Shown here one piece after another: positions 41,182-49,894 of a DNA stretch of 64,000 nt. Source of the stretch: Ruminococcus sp. (GTDB lineage Bacteria > Bacillota > Clostridia > Oscillospirales > Ruminococcaceae); the NCBI GenBank assembly GCA_017961625.1, contig JAGCWY010000084.1:1-64000 (forward strand), written 5' to 3'. Made by a program: the position numbers and the translations under genes. Each line of letters opens with the position of its first letter. Position 1 is the first letter of the stretch. The notes under the pieces were generated by a model. The model did not search any database. It saw nothing but the letters and a program-made list of their open reading frames with translations, and was not told where the DNA came from.

Positions 41182-41884
41182 CGCATCTCTCCGTAATGAT
41201 TCGTACAGGTTTATCAATTGCTATGCTTTCCGGTGTAACAATGCAGTCATACGCCAGCAGTTCCACGCCTTCGGTCTGAGCTCTCCTGAGAGCGTCGCCA
41301 AAAGCTTTATGAGTAACATCATTAGGTCTGAATTCAGAAATATCCTTCATCTGTATAACGAAGAGCACATAAGCGCCGAAGCCCGCCCTGTGAGCCTTAA
41401 TAAGCTCGTTTATGTGCTTTAGTCCGCGTTCGGTAGGCGCGTCCGGAAAAAAAGCAACTCCGTCATATTCAAGAGTGACGCCCTTGACTTCAAGGAAGGA
41501 TATCCTGCCATTGTCCTCAATGCAGAAATCAAACCGTGATGCTCCGTAGGTATATTCTCGCTTAATCACCGCGTCTGCGGAGAAAAGCTCTCCGCGCCTC
41601 AGCCATTCCTCAACAGCGGCGTTGGGTATCTGTGAATCCATATTCACCAGAAGATTAGCTTTGCCGCTGCGAACCTTTTCCACAGCAACAAGGTCATATT
41701 CAGTCCTGCGTGCAGGATTGTCTGACTTTTCAAGATATACGGTACAGCCCTTTGCAAGGAGCTCCCTGCACCTCCCTGTATTCTTTACGTGAACCTCCTC
41801 CATGCGCCCATCTATACGTACCCTTGCTATGAAACGGTTAGGGCGCTCTATGAACTCAGCCTTCCTTATACGACGGTATAACAT
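41156..41884 (-). CDS. sfsA: SfsA-family DNA/RNA nuclease
   Basis: About 242 residues, the usual size. The N-terminal OB-like part reads AEFIERPNRFIARV with VHVKNTGRCRELL. The nuclease-like core has SRFDFCIE and FLEVKGVTLE, and DAPTERGLKHI follows. Family members were named for sugar-fermentation stimulation and have a PD-(D/E)XK-like core; their role is not settled. The ATG at 41884 matches the family start; a longer frame to 42019 lies inside the preceding glycosyltransferase gene. It overlaps both neighbours, consistent with one operon. Confidence 0.92.
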   Translation of the reverse strand: MLYRRIRKAEFIERPNRFIARVRIDGRMEEVHVKNTGRCRELLAKGCTVYLEKSDNPARRTEYDLVAVEKVRSGKANLLVNMDSQIPNAAVEEWLRRGELFSADAVIKREYTYGASRFDFCIEDNGRISFLEVKGVTLEYDGVAFFPDAPTERGLKHINELIKAHRAGFGAYVLFVIQMKDISEFRPNDVTHKAFGDALRRAQTEGVELLAYDCIVTPESIAIDKPVRIITERCDELEKIIM

Positions 41885-43496
41885 AGTCTTTTCCGTAAAG
41901 ATCCCTATAGGTGTCTTTTGTACAATATACCCATACATCGCACATTTCTTCCTTATCCTTGAAGATACGTCCGGCTTTTCCGTAATATGCTTCTGCATTG
42001 AACTTTTCATCAAATCCACCGATCTGACAGATATTTATAGTCTCTCTGGGCGTATCGCATACTATAAACTCAGGAGTACCGGCTGATCTTATCATATCCT
42101 CATATTCCTCGTTATCCTTCTGTCCGGCAACGATATGGGATATGTAGCTCTTGTCGTTATATATGTTATAGTAGATGTTTTTTTCAAAATAAGCCTCAGA
42201 AGCAATTGCGGAAGCCGAATACATGTGAGTATCCTCCTTGAGCCATGTAGTCATGATTTTTCTGCCTTCAAGACCGTTTTCCTTTATCCAGTCCGCAAGG
42301 CCAGCTGAGGCGTCATAAGCGCCAGTTATCTCACGATAGAAGCTAAGTCCGTCCCAGTAGAGATTAACTGCTGCGAACACCGCTACACCGATAACTGCAA
42401 CTCTTTTTGAAAGCTTTTCGGAAATTCCTGCCTTTTTAAGCGGATTGATAAATTCACTGAGCTTTATGGGTTCGATATCCGAAGCTGTCCACAAAATGAA
42501 GAGCAGATACATTAAAAATGTACCGAAATGATGTGGATAGGAATATGAAGTAAGGAGTACCGAGATACAAAAATATGGTATTAACATTTCAGCCATCATT
42601 CTTCTTCTGTAGCATATCCTCGTAAGAATAGCCCACACGATGACTGAAATAACAGCCGCTCCAAACATATCCTGAAAGGGGTTGACCTCCATCTGCATAC
42701 TGATAACCTCTGATGAAAATGAAGTTATAAGCGCCTCGGACGGGATAAAGAACCAGCACTGTAAAAACAGAGCAAAAACACTGTGGTTTCTTCTGTTTAC
42801 TACGGTTGTGCCGAAGGTATCAGAGTACGGCATTATATCAACAATTGTAAGTATTGCTGTTATAAGAAGAATTATATAACATACAATGAGCTTCCTGTTC
42901 TTAAAAATGTCACGTATACATTTTACAGCGCTCCTCTGTCTTATTGCTTCGCCCACCATGTCGGCAACAACTATACCACCTGCAAGGGCAATGCCGTAAG
43001 AATGGCACAGACACATAAGTATCAGCGCAAGTGTATAACGTAGAGGCTTATTCTTTCTTTCACTGTAGGCTGCTGCCGTAGCCAGCGCGGCAAATAAGAG
43101 CAAGATATAGGGCCTTGATGTAACGCCGTACTGGTACACGATGAAGAAGCTCATAGGAATAATGATCTTTGCCGGTCTGCTGAACGGCGAAAAAAACTCT
43201 ATCATTATAAGAACAGCCTCATAGCATATAAACTGTACGGATTTAAGTGCCAGAGGGTACGGAAGCCCGATCATATGGGTGATTTTAAGCATAAGATGCC
43301 ATAAAGGCGGATGTCCCTCATAATGAGTAAGGTAAAACATTATATCATGTAGTGAGGCGTCTCTAGCAATAAGATAAGCCTGAGCCTCATCATACCATGT
43401 CTCGTGAAAGTAGAGCCCGATGATTACAACTACAGTAAATATTATGGTAACTATGCAGCTAGTTATAAGATCCTTTTTCTGAGTTTTTATATTCAT
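41856..43496 (-). CDS. GT-C fold membrane glycosyltransferase-like protein (PMT/ArnT type)
   Basis: 546 residues with about ten to twelve membrane segments. The first periplasmic loop holds the acidic motif WYDEAQAYLIARD, followed by HYEGHPPLWHLMLK, the usual arrangement in lipid-linked sugar transferases of the GT39/GT83 type. A soluble C-terminal ~150 residues (from about residue 395) is probably extracellular. It would transfer a sugar from a polyprenyl phosphate carrier to a wall polymer or protein; neither donor nor acceptor can be told. The start overlaps the AraC stop (ATGA). Confidence 0.82.
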   Translation of the reverse strand: MNIKTQKKDLITSCIVTIIFTVVVIIGLYFHETWYDEAQAYLIARDASLHDIMFYLTHYEGHPPLWHLMLKITHMIGLPYPLALKSVQFICYEAVLIMIEFFSPFSRPAKIIIPMSFFIVYQYGVTSRPYILLLFAALATAAAYSERKNKPLRYTLALILMCLCHSYGIALAGGIVVADMVGEAIRQRSAVKCIRDIFKNRKLIVCYIILLITAILTIVDIMPYSDTFGTTVVNRRNHSVFALFLQCWFFIPSEALITSFSSEVISMQMEVNPFQDMFGAAVISVIVWAILTRICYRRRMMAEMLIPYFCISVLLTSYSYPHHFGTFLMYLLFILWTASDIEPIKLSEFINPLKKAGISEKLSKRVAVIGVAVFAAVNLYWDGLSFYREITGAYDASAGLADWIKENGLEGRKIMTTWLKEDTHMYSASAIASEAYFEKNIYYNIYNDKSYISHIVAGQKDNEEYEDMIRSAGTPEFIVCDTPRETINICQIGGFDEKFNAEAYYGKAGRIFKDKEEMCDVWVYCTKDTYRDLYGKDYVIPSYKEG

Positions 43497-44266
43497 TTCT
43501 GTAACTTTCTCCTGTTTTCCTTTTCATCGAGCACCTTTAAATAGTACTGTTCCCTGTATTTTTTTGGAGTCATGCCCTTTTCCTTCCTGAAAACGCTTAT
43601 AAATGCGCTCTGAGACGAAAAGCCGAGGGCAAGCGAAATTTCAAGGCACGAAAACTCGGAATCCGTAAGCAGGTTTTCAGCAGTAGCGACTTTGGCTTTA
43701 ATAATGAAGGATTTCACGCTCATTCCTGTTTCCCTTGAAAATAGCTTCGATAAGTAGGATGAATTAAGTCCTGTCTGCTCCGAAAGCACCTTCAATGTAA
43801 GCTCCTCATGGAGATGCTCATAGATATAATCGATGCATTTCCTTACATGGATAGATATTACGTTCTCTTTTTTCAGAGTTTTCATGCGCTCCGCAAAATC
43901 AAGCTGCATCTCAAGGAAAAGATCGACAATCTTTTCTACATCGTTAAGCTTGTCCGCACGCTGTATGTATATATCGCTTAGAGTATAGGCAGTATCGTGA
44001 CCGAGACCGCCCTCAACACAGAAACGTGACACCATTGCCACAGATGTAACAAAATGGTACATTGTATTTCGTACAGGGTCTTCGGATAGAGTGCCCTTTC
44101 CAACAAAGAAAGTACTGCGTAGCTTTTCAAACAGCTCCCTAACAGCTTCTGTATCGCCTGCCCTTATCAATCTGTATACATTGAGTTCACGCTCGAAAGG
44201 GCTTCTTGTGAATCCATCGTTGCGCTGTATATAAAGCCTGTAATTCAAGTCGCGGTCAGTTTTCAT
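43493..44266 (-). CDS. AraC-family transcriptional regulator
   Basis: 257 residues. The C-terminal ~100 residues form the double helix-turn-helix of the AraC/XylS family (YIYEHLHEELTLKVLSEQTGLNSSYLSKLFSRETG, then FSSQSAFISVFRKEKGMTPKKYREQ, given as a span of residues 150-245). The N-terminal half is an all-helical domain without the usual cupin motif. The ATG at 44266 has GGGAGGT 7 bases upstream; a TTG at 44299 is weaker. It is first in a five-gene overlapping string and divergent from a MATE exporter with overlapping promoters, so both may be its targets. Confidence 0.9.
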   Translation of the reverse strand: MKTDRDLNYRLYIQRNDGFTRSPFERELNVYRLIRAGDTEAVRELFEKLRSTFFVGKGTLSEDPVRNTMYHFVTSVAMVSRFCVEGGLGHDTAYTLSDIYIQRADKLNDVEKIVDLFLEMQLDFAERMKTLKKENVISIHVRKCIDYIYEHLHEELTLKVLSEQTGLNSSYLSKLFSRETGMSVKSFIIKAKVATAENLLTDSEFSCLEISLALGFSSQSAFISVFRKEKGMTPKKYREQYYLKVLDEKENRRKLQK

Positions 44267-44315
44267 AAGCTTACCTCCCGTTTTTGCTTTATTTACCAAA
44301 ATTTGTGATATTCTT

Positions 44316-44344
44316 ATTATATCTCATTTTTGATACAAATGCAA
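44316..44344 (-). promoter_or_regulatory. Promoter of the AraC-led operon
   Basis: On the minus strand, TTGCAT (44339-44344) and TATAAT (44316-44321) are 17 bp apart. It overlaps the divergent MATE promoter, so the two should interfere. Confidence 0.7.
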
Positions 44345-44359
44345 TATTTCTGATATAAT
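44330..44359 (+). promoter_or_regulatory. Promoter of the MATE gene
   Basis: TTGATA (44330-44335) and an extended -10 TGATATAAT (44351-44359), 18-bp spacer. Confidence 0.75.
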
Positions 44360-44372
44360 TTCTTAATGTCAT

Positions 44373-44387
44373 TGATTATAATAATCA
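44373..44387. promoter_or_regulatory. Palindrome at the MATE transcription start
   Basis: TGATTATAATAATCA is a perfect 7-1-7 palindrome about 13 bp after the -10, where a bound repressor would block the MATE promoter. AraC proteins usually use direct repeats, so another regulator may bind here. Confidence 0.45.
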
Positions 44388-44430
44388 CAAGAAAGACATA
44401 AAATAGAACAGCGTTTATGGAGGCGTTTAT

Positions 44431-45795
44431 ATGGCAAAGGCAAATGATCTGACAAATGGAAGCGTTACTGCGCTTATCCTCAGATTCTACTTTCCCATGC
44501 TGCTTACAAATATGCTACAGCAGATGTACAGCATAGTTGATACAGCAATAGTCGGCAAGGGCCTCGGCGATACAGCTCTTGCGGCTGTCGGCAATATCGG
44601 TCCTCTAACATTTCTTATATTCGGATTCTCCATGGGACTAGCTAACGGTTTTTCGGTCGTTATCGCGCAGAGCTTCGGCGCAAAGAACTATTCAAAGCTC
44701 CGCCGCTCAGTTGCTTCTTCATTTCTTCTTTGCATGATGATAGCAGTGATACTCACTGCACTGAGCGTATCATTCCTTAAATCTGTACTGCACATTATGC
44801 GGACAGACCAACTAATAATGCAGGACGGTCTGATATACGGATACTGTATATTCGGCGGACTGACAGCAACTATCGCCTACAATCTATGTTCCTGTATACT
44901 CAGGGCACTCGGCGACAGCAAAACGCCATTCATAGCTATAATAATATCCACAACTGTAAATATAATCCTCGATACTTTCTTCATCTTCGTGCTGAAAACA
45001 GGAGTTGAGGGTGCTGCGGCAGCAACTATAATATCACAGATAGTTTCCTCGTTTATATGCTGGCGCAAAATACGCAAGATCGATGTACTTGAAATAAACA
45101 GTAATGATTTCCACGGAAACGGCAAGCTATATATAGAGCTTTTCAAAAACGGTCTGCCAATGGCTCTGATGAACTCTATAACCGCTGTTGGCTGTATGGT
45201 GATACAGTATTTCATCAACGGTCTCGGAGTAGCTTATACTACGGCATACTCAGCCTGCAGCAAGTTCACAACTCTCTTTATGCAGCCGGCTTGTACCTCA
45301 GGCTTTGCCATGTCAGCCTTCACCAGTCAGAATTACGGCGCAGGCAAGTTCAGTCGAATACGCGAAGGACTTCATGTATGTCTTGCTATCGCCACAATAT
45401 CTTATGTAATCCTCGGTTCTCTGATGGTATTCTTCCCCACAAGGCTCGCCGGAATCATGGTGAGCGGCTCTGAACCGATAAGTATAGCCAAAACTTATCT
45501 GCCGATATGCGGAATATGCCTCATAGGAGTGAATTATCTCTTTGTATTCCGCAACGGCTGTCAGGGCTTTGGCAAGCCCCTTGTACCTATGATATCAGGA
45601 GTTCTTGAAATGGCTCTAAGGATAGGTGTAATCGCCTTACTAATCCCCATTGTAGGATTCAGAGCCACAGCTTATGCAGAGGCCTCAGCATGGATCGGAG
45701 CAATGATTCTTAATATGCTTGCGTTTGAGTACAATCTTAAAAAAAACCTCAGTCGTCCTGCCATAAAGCATAAAAAAATCATTAATGCTGCATGA
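44431..45795 (+). CDS. MATE-family efflux protein
   Basis: 454-residue, 12-helix exporter of the multidrug and toxin extrusion family (NorM/DinF clade). It starts LTNGSVTALILRFYFPMLLTNMLQQMYSIVDTAIVG over residues 6-42, with the family-typical repeated half including GLPMALMNSITAVGCMVIQ. Coupling to Na+ or H+ and the cargo cannot be told. GGAGG precedes the ATG. It is transcribed divergently from the AraC gene, which makes regulation by that protein plausible, and ends at its own terminator. Confidence 0.92.
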   Translation: MAKANDLTNGSVTALILRFYFPMLLTNMLQQMYSIVDTAIVGKGLGDTALAAVGNIGPLTFLIFGFSMGLANGFSVVIAQSFGAKNYSKLRRSVASSFLLCMMIAVILTALSVSFLKSVLHIMRTDQLIMQDGLIYGYCIFGGLTATIAYNLCSCILRALGDSKTPFIAIIISTTVNIILDTFFIFVLKTGVEGAAAATIISQIVSSFICWRKIRKIDVLEINSNDFHGNGKLYIELFKNGLPMALMNSITAVGCMVIQYFINGLGVAYTTAYSACSKFTTLFMQPACTSGFAMSAFTSQNYGAGKFSRIREGLHVCLAIATISYVILGSLMVFFPTRLAGIMVSGSEPISIAKTYLPICGICLIGVNYLFVFRNGCQGFGKPLVPMISGVLEMALRIGVIALLIPIVGFRATAYAEASAWIGAMILNMLAFEYNLKKNLSRPAIKHKKIINAA

Positions 45796-45840
45796 TCCTC
45801 GACTGATCCGCAGTCGATTTCCATATCACTCCTCACCTCC

Positions 45841-45873
45841 GCTGTCTGCTTTCTCTCGCAGACAGCATTTTTT
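45841..45873 (+). terminator. Terminator of the MATE gene
   Basis: GCTGTCTGC (45841-45849) pairs with GCAGACAGC (45858-45866), then ATTTTTTT. Between here and 46035 there is only a short hairpin at 45959-45976 (ATCGCGC with GCGCGAT) and no gene. Confidence 0.8.
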
Positions 45874-46034
45874 TGCAATTTGAGCTTTAGGTGGACTGCC
45901 TGATAAGCCCCTACGGTTAACCGGAGTTAACTATGCAAAAAGTTTATCCGTTCTTTCAGATCGCGCAGCAGCGCGATTTACGTATTTTTTTATCTTTGAT
46001 TTATCGGTTGAATTCAAAAAGAACACTTTCCCTA

Positions 46035-46063
46035 TTGACAAATACTCTAAGTTATGATATATT
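46035..46063 (+). promoter_or_regulatory. Promoter of the metal ATPase gene
   Basis: TTGACA (46035-46040) and TATATT (46058-46063), 17-bp spacer, with TGA before the -10. Confidence 0.8.
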
Positions 46064-46068
46064 AAACG

Positions 46069-46086
46069 TATGAACATGTATTCATA
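46069..46086. promoter_or_regulatory. ArsR/SmtB-type metalloregulator operator candidate
   Basis: TATGAACATGTATTCATA is an imperfect dyad of the TGAAC-N-TTCA kind used by CzrA, SmtB and CadC repressors. It begins 5 bp after the -10 and so covers the transcription start. No ArsR-family gene is in the window, so the repressor would act from elsewhere. Confidence 0.6.
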
Positions 46087-46106
46087 TATGAAAGGACAGT
46101 GATCTT

Positions 46107-48317
46107 ATGGAGAAGGAATTTTCCGTAATCAACCTGGACTGCGCACACTGCGGCGCTAAAATAGAAGCTGCAATAAATAAGATAGAGGGCGTTGAATCGG
46201 CAATACTTAACTATCCTCTGAAAAAAATCAGGATCAGAGGAGATATAACCGATGAACTCGTCGAAAAGATAAATACAGTCGCTAATTCAATAGAAGCGGG
46301 CGTGGTCATCTCTCCTGCCGGGCATGAGCACCACCATCATCACCATGAGCATTCACATCATCATGGTCACGATGAAGAATGCTGCTGCGGTCACGACCAC
46401 GAACATGAGCACCATGAACATGAACACGAACATGAGCATAAACACCATGAACATGAGCATATTGAAAAGAATTCTCTTCCTGCAGGTGAGCTTTTCACTA
46501 TTGTAGCAGGGATATTATTATTCACAGCTGCTGTCATATCCGGCAGAGTTACTGATATAAAGCCTCTTGCCATCGCTCTGTATGCCGCTGCATACCTAGT
46601 GCTCGGCTATAACGTCATTAGTGCCACATTCAGAAATATCAAAGCAAAGAATTTCTTCGACGAAAATTTTCTCATGACTGTGGCAACTATCGGAGCTTTT
46701 GCTCTCGGAGAATACGCCGAAGCAGTCGGCGTCGTCCTGTTTTTCAGGATAGGCGAATTATTTGAGGACTATGCCGTTTCAAGAAGCCGCAGGGCTATTA
46801 CTGATGTCGCCGCTCTTAAAGTGGAAGAAGCGGAAGTTATGCGCAATGGTGAATTCGTGCATATCAGCTCAGACGACATTCAGATCGGAGACATACTCAG
46901 GATAAAGGCAGGAGAACGTATCGCTGCTGACGGTATTATAGAATCGGGAGAGTCAAGGATAGACACCTCAGCTGTAAACGGCGAGCCGGTACCGTTGTCT
47001 GTTCGCAGCGGTGACAGCGTACTTTCAGGCTGTATAAACCTCTCGGAGACATTAACGCTGCGTACTACTGCCGCCGCCGCTGACTCAATGATATCCAGGA
47101 TATCGGAAGCGGTCGAGAATGCGTCAGCCTCCAAGCCTCATATCGACCGTTTTATTACCCGTTTCGCAAAGATATATACTCCTATCGTCATAACAACAGC
47201 TCTTCTTACAGCGATAATCCCATCCCTTGTTACAGGCGAATGGAGCAAGTGGATATATTCCGCTCTTACCTTCCTTGTAATCAGCTGCCCCTGCGCACTT
47301 GTACTCAGCGTACCGCTTGCGTATTTCTCAGGCATAGGCGCTGCTTCCAAGCTTGGTATACTCTTCAAGGGCGGAAGCGCCATCGAAGCTCTCGGCAAAA
47401 TAAAAGCCGTTGCATTTGACAAGACAGGAACCCTTACAAACGGCAGCTTCGATGTTACGGATATAAAATCCTACGGCAATATGAGCGAAAATGAACTTCT
47501 CATGCTTAGCGGCAGCTGTGAACAGTGTTCGACACACCCTGTTGCCGAAAGTATAGTAAGCCACTGCCACAGCAATGGTATTGAGCTCATCACTCCGGAA
47601 AAATCAGCAGAAAAAGCCGGACATGGAGTTACAGCCGTAATAGACGGCAGAAGCGTGCTCTGCGGAAATCACCGTCTTATGGCAGAAAACGGCATAGCTC
47701 TTCCCGCTGATGATATACCTTCCGGCAGCGTCGTATATGTAACAGTCGACGGTAAAGCAGAGGGCAGGATAGTTGTTTCCGATACGATAAAGAAAACCTC
47801 CGCATCCGCTGTTTCAAGACTCAAAAGAATGGGTATAAAGACATTTATGCTCACCGGCGACAAGACCGAAAACGCTTCGGCAGCTGCAAAGGATATCAGC
47901 ATAGATTATGTCAAGGGAGACCTTCTCCCCGACGATAAGCTCGCTGAGATAGAGCGTATACGCAAAGAGACCGGACCTGTGATGTTTGTGGGCGACGGCT
48001 TCAACGACGGACCTGTACTTGCAGGAGCAGATGTGGGCGGCGCAATGCAGAACGGTTCAGACCTTGCCCTTGAAGCCGCGGACGCTGTATTCATGAATCC
48101 GGAGCCGGAAACAGTCGTAAAAGCCAAAAATATCGCTGACAAAACGATGCGCATAGCTTACGAGAACATTATATTCGCACTGACTGTAAAGGCGATAGTC
48201 CTGATACTCGGACTTATCGGACATCCCAATATGTGGTTTGCTGTTTTTGCAGATTCCGGAGCGGCAATGCTGTGTATACTAAACTCAGTCAGGGTCCTCA
48301 GCACAAAAAAGTATTGA
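46107..48317 (+). CDS. P1B-type heavy-metal-exporting ATPase (Zn/Cd/Pb type)
   Basis: 736-residue metal pump. The N-terminal HMA domain has the binding pair CAHC (Cys12, Cys15). A loop of about 50 residues (74-125) is almost entirely His/Glu with a CCCGH core. The P-type core follows: SCPCALV (Cys394-Pro-Cys396) in the metal-binding helix, the phosphorylation site DKTGT (Asp438), and the hinge GDGFNDGPVLAGADVG. CPC with His-rich N-terminus indicates zinc, cadmium or lead export rather than copper. The promoter carries an ArsR/SmtB-like dyad, in line with metal-induced expression. Other His-rich metal proteins lie 2-6 kb downstream. Confidence 0.93.
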   Translation: MEKEFSVINLDCAHCGAKIEAAINKIEGVESAILNYPLKKIRIRGDITDELVEKINTVANSIEAGVVISPAGHEHHHHHHEHSHHHGHDEECCCGHDHEHEHHEHEHEHEHKHHEHEHIEKNSLPAGELFTIVAGILLFTAAVISGRVTDIKPLAIALYAAAYLVLGYNVISATFRNIKAKNFFDENFLMTVATIGAFALGEYAEAVGVVLFFRIGELFEDYAVSRSRRAITDVAALKVEEAEVMRNGEFVHISSDDIQIGDILRIKAGERIAADGIIESGESRIDTSAVNGEPVPLSVRSGDSVLSGCINLSETLTLRTTAAAADSMISRISEAVENASASKPHIDRFITRFAKIYTPIVITTALLTAIIPSLVTGEWSKWIYSALTFLVISCPCALVLSVPLAYFSGIGAASKLGILFKGGSAIEALGKIKAVAFDKTGTLTNGSFDVTDIKSYGNMSENELLMLSGSCEQCSTHPVAESIVSHCHSNGIELITPEKSAEKAGHGVTAVIDGRSVLCGNHRLMAENGIALPADDIPSGSVVYVTVDGKAEGRIVVSDTIKKTSASAVSRLKRMGIKTFMLTGDKTENASAAAKDISIDYVKGDLLPDDKLAEIERIRKETGPVMFVGDGFNDGPVLAGADVGGAMQNGSDLALEAADAVFMNPEPETVVKAKNIADKTMRIAYENIIFALTVKAIVLILGLIGHPNMWFAVFADSGAAMLCILNSVRVLSTKKY

Positions 48318-48344
48318 CATAATACCTACCTGATATGTTATAAT
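48314..48344 (+). promoter_or_regulatory. Promoter overlapping the ATPase stop codon
   Basis: TTGACA begins inside the ATPase stop codon (48314-48319), with an extended -10 TGTTATAAT (48336-48344) after a 19-bp spacer. It is followed almost at once by the hairpin at 48354, so any transcript would meet a terminator within about 40 bases. Confidence 0.4.
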
Positions 48345-48353
48345 AGAACAGAT

Positions 48354-48388
48354 CACCGAGCTCATATTTCGGGCTCGGTGTTTTTTTA
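48354..48388 (+). terminator. Terminator of the metal ATPase gene
   Basis: CACCGAGC (48354-48361) pairs with GCTCGGTG (48373-48380), then TTTTTTTAT. Confidence 0.8.
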
Positions 48389-48465
48389 TAAAATCATGTA
48401 ACGCTTTTATTCCTCAGGGTACTAATATACAGAAGCTTCTGAAATCAATGAAAGGAGGACGGCGG

Positions 48466-48951
48466 ATGAATAAGGAGATCGAAGACTATTATCAGAAATA
48501 CGGTCAGAAGGTCTATGCATATCTTATAAGTATATGCCGTGAACCTGACACAGCACAGGATCTGACGCAGGAAACATTTCTTCAGGCTCTGCGCTCCCTT
48601 AACAAGTTCGACAACAAATGCTCAGTCTGTACATGGCTCTGCCAGATCGCAAAATTCCTCTGGCTGAAGGAGCTAAAAAGGCGCAAATATCATCCGTCCG
48701 TATCCAAAGAGCCTGATATCGCGGAACTCGATATCAGTATCATTCCCCCTGACGACCAGATAGAGAGTGCCGACACAAAGATGTACGTACTCAGACAGAT
48801 ACACGAACTGCCCGAACGTGAAAAAGAGATACTGCTTCTCAGAGCAACAGGAGCTATGTCATTTGAAGAGATTGGTCAGCTTTTCGACAAGAACGCAAGC
48901 TGGGCAAGAGTAACGTACTATCGTGCAAAGCAAAAGCTCAGAAAGGAGTAA
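48466..48951 (+). CDS. ECF-type RNA polymerase sigma factor
   Basis: 161 residues. Region 2 reads YAYLISICREPDTAQDLTQETFLQAL, and region 4 ends LPEREKEILLLRATGAMSFEEIGQLFDKNASWARVTYYRAKQKL (spread over residues 20-60 and 110-160). AAAGGAGG (48450-48457) sits 8 bases upstream of the ATG at 48466, so an ATG overlapping that site at 48448 is rejected. The anti-sigma gene follows after 4 bases. A TGTAAC-like -35 lies upstream near 48395 and could be its own promoter type, but the match is weak. Confidence 0.9.
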   Translation: MNKEIEDYYQKYGQKVYAYLISICREPDTAQDLTQETFLQALRSLNKFDNKCSVCTWLCQIAKFLWLKELKRRKYHPSVSKEPDIAELDISIIPPDDQIESADTKMYVLRQIHELPEREKEILLLRATGAMSFEEIGQLFDKNASWARVTYYRAKQKLRKE

Positions 48952-48955
48952 CATT

Positions 48956-49765
48956 ATGAGGTGTGAGATAATAAAAGACCTGATTCCTTTATACTGTGAC
49001 GACGCACTCTCTGAAGTCAGCAAAGAAGAGGTTGAAAGACACATTGCTGAATGCAGTGAATGCAGAAAGGAGTATGAGGATATGAAAAACGGCGATATAA
49101 AGATCAATACATCTTCTCAAAACATAGAACCCATGAAAAAAGTAAAGAAAAAAATGCGGCTCACAAAAATACTGTTCGGACTTATACTGGCTGTCGCAGT
49201 TCTTCTCGGAACAACCTATGAGCTTCTCTGCGCACATCCGAGACTTGCAAAGTCCGACCAGATATCATTTATACCTGAGGTAACGAATTACGGAATAAAA
49301 TATGAATATCCAAATCCAGATGAAGACGAATTTCACCCATTTGTTGTTGCGGTGCGCAATAAGGAAGAAAAAGATGTCAGAATAGACAGAGCAAACAACT
49401 GTGTATACGTAGGCGATGAAAAGCTCCTTGACGATGACGGCAAGCCTGTTCCCGCAAACGGAAAAGTTGTCCCCTGGGGCAACATACGTGTCGGAGTCCA
49501 TGTTAATACCGGGTTCCAAGTTGCAAAAGAAAAAATAGAAGAAACATCACGTAATGAGAACAACATACCCAATTTTATAGTGGAGTTAAGGCCCTGCCTG
49601 CCGTTCAGACAGGATATGCATAATTGCATCTACGACCCTGTCACTGCGTATTTTGATTATCCGCTTGAATACCTGACATTAGATACAACACTTACAATTC
49701 GCTGCCGTGATAGAGATATACCGTTCAGACCTTATGCGTTCAGCGGTCTGATAATCGAAGATTAG
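48956..49765 (+). CDS. Anti-sigma factor with zinc-finger (zf-HC2) domain
   Basis: 269 residues. The N-terminal ~45 residues form the anti-sigma zinc finger (MRCEIIKDLIPLYCDDALS, then VERHIAECSECRKEY with the H-x3-C-x2-C set). One membrane segment lies near residues 65-85 (LTKILFGLILAVAVLLGTTYELL region), and the remaining ~180 residues are outside the cell with no known domain. It should hold the ECF sigma factor at the membrane until an envelope or metal signal arrives. AAAGGAG precedes the ATG. Stimulus unknown. Confidence 0.88.
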   Translation: MRCEIIKDLIPLYCDDALSEVSKEEVERHIAECSECRKEYEDMKNGDIKINTSSQNIEPMKKVKKKMRLTKILFGLILAVAVLLGTTYELLCAHPRLAKSDQISFIPEVTNYGIKYEYPNPDEDEFHPFVVAVRNKEEKDVRIDRANNCVYVGDEKLLDDDGKPVPANGKVVPWGNIRVGVHVNTGFQVAKEKIEETSRNENNIPNFIVELRPCLPFRQDMHNCIYDPVTAYFDYPLEYLTLDTTLTIRCRDRDIPFRPYAFSGLIIED

Positions 49766-49831
49766 GGCTTCGACCTTTATCAACAGCTGATATATGCAAT
49801 TTAAATATAATGTTTCGAGATGTGAAATAAT

Positions 49832-49852
49832 ATTTCAACATATTGTTGAAAT
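49832..49852. repeat. Perfect 9-3-9 inverted repeat
   Basis: ATTTCAACA (49832-49840), TAT, then the exact complement (49844-49852). It lies between the ends of two convergent genes, so its role as operator is doubtful; it may be a stabilising hairpin. Confidence 0.35.
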
Positions 49853-49866
49853 GGATGTTAAAAGTA

Positions 49867-49890
49867 ATGCTCCCTTGAAAAAGGGAGCAT
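49867..49890. terminator. Bidirectional terminator
   Basis: ATGCTCCCTT pairs with AAGGGAGCAT over a GAAA loop, followed by TTTTTTT on the plus strand and an A/T run on the other side. Confidence 0.85.
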
Positions 49891-49894
49891 TTTT

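Noticed and set aside
46324..46573. Met/Thr- or Ser/Cys-rich frames opposite or alongside the His-rich ATPase segment
   Set aside because: They are other-frame readings of His/Glu codon repeats, with no start signals and no independent composition.
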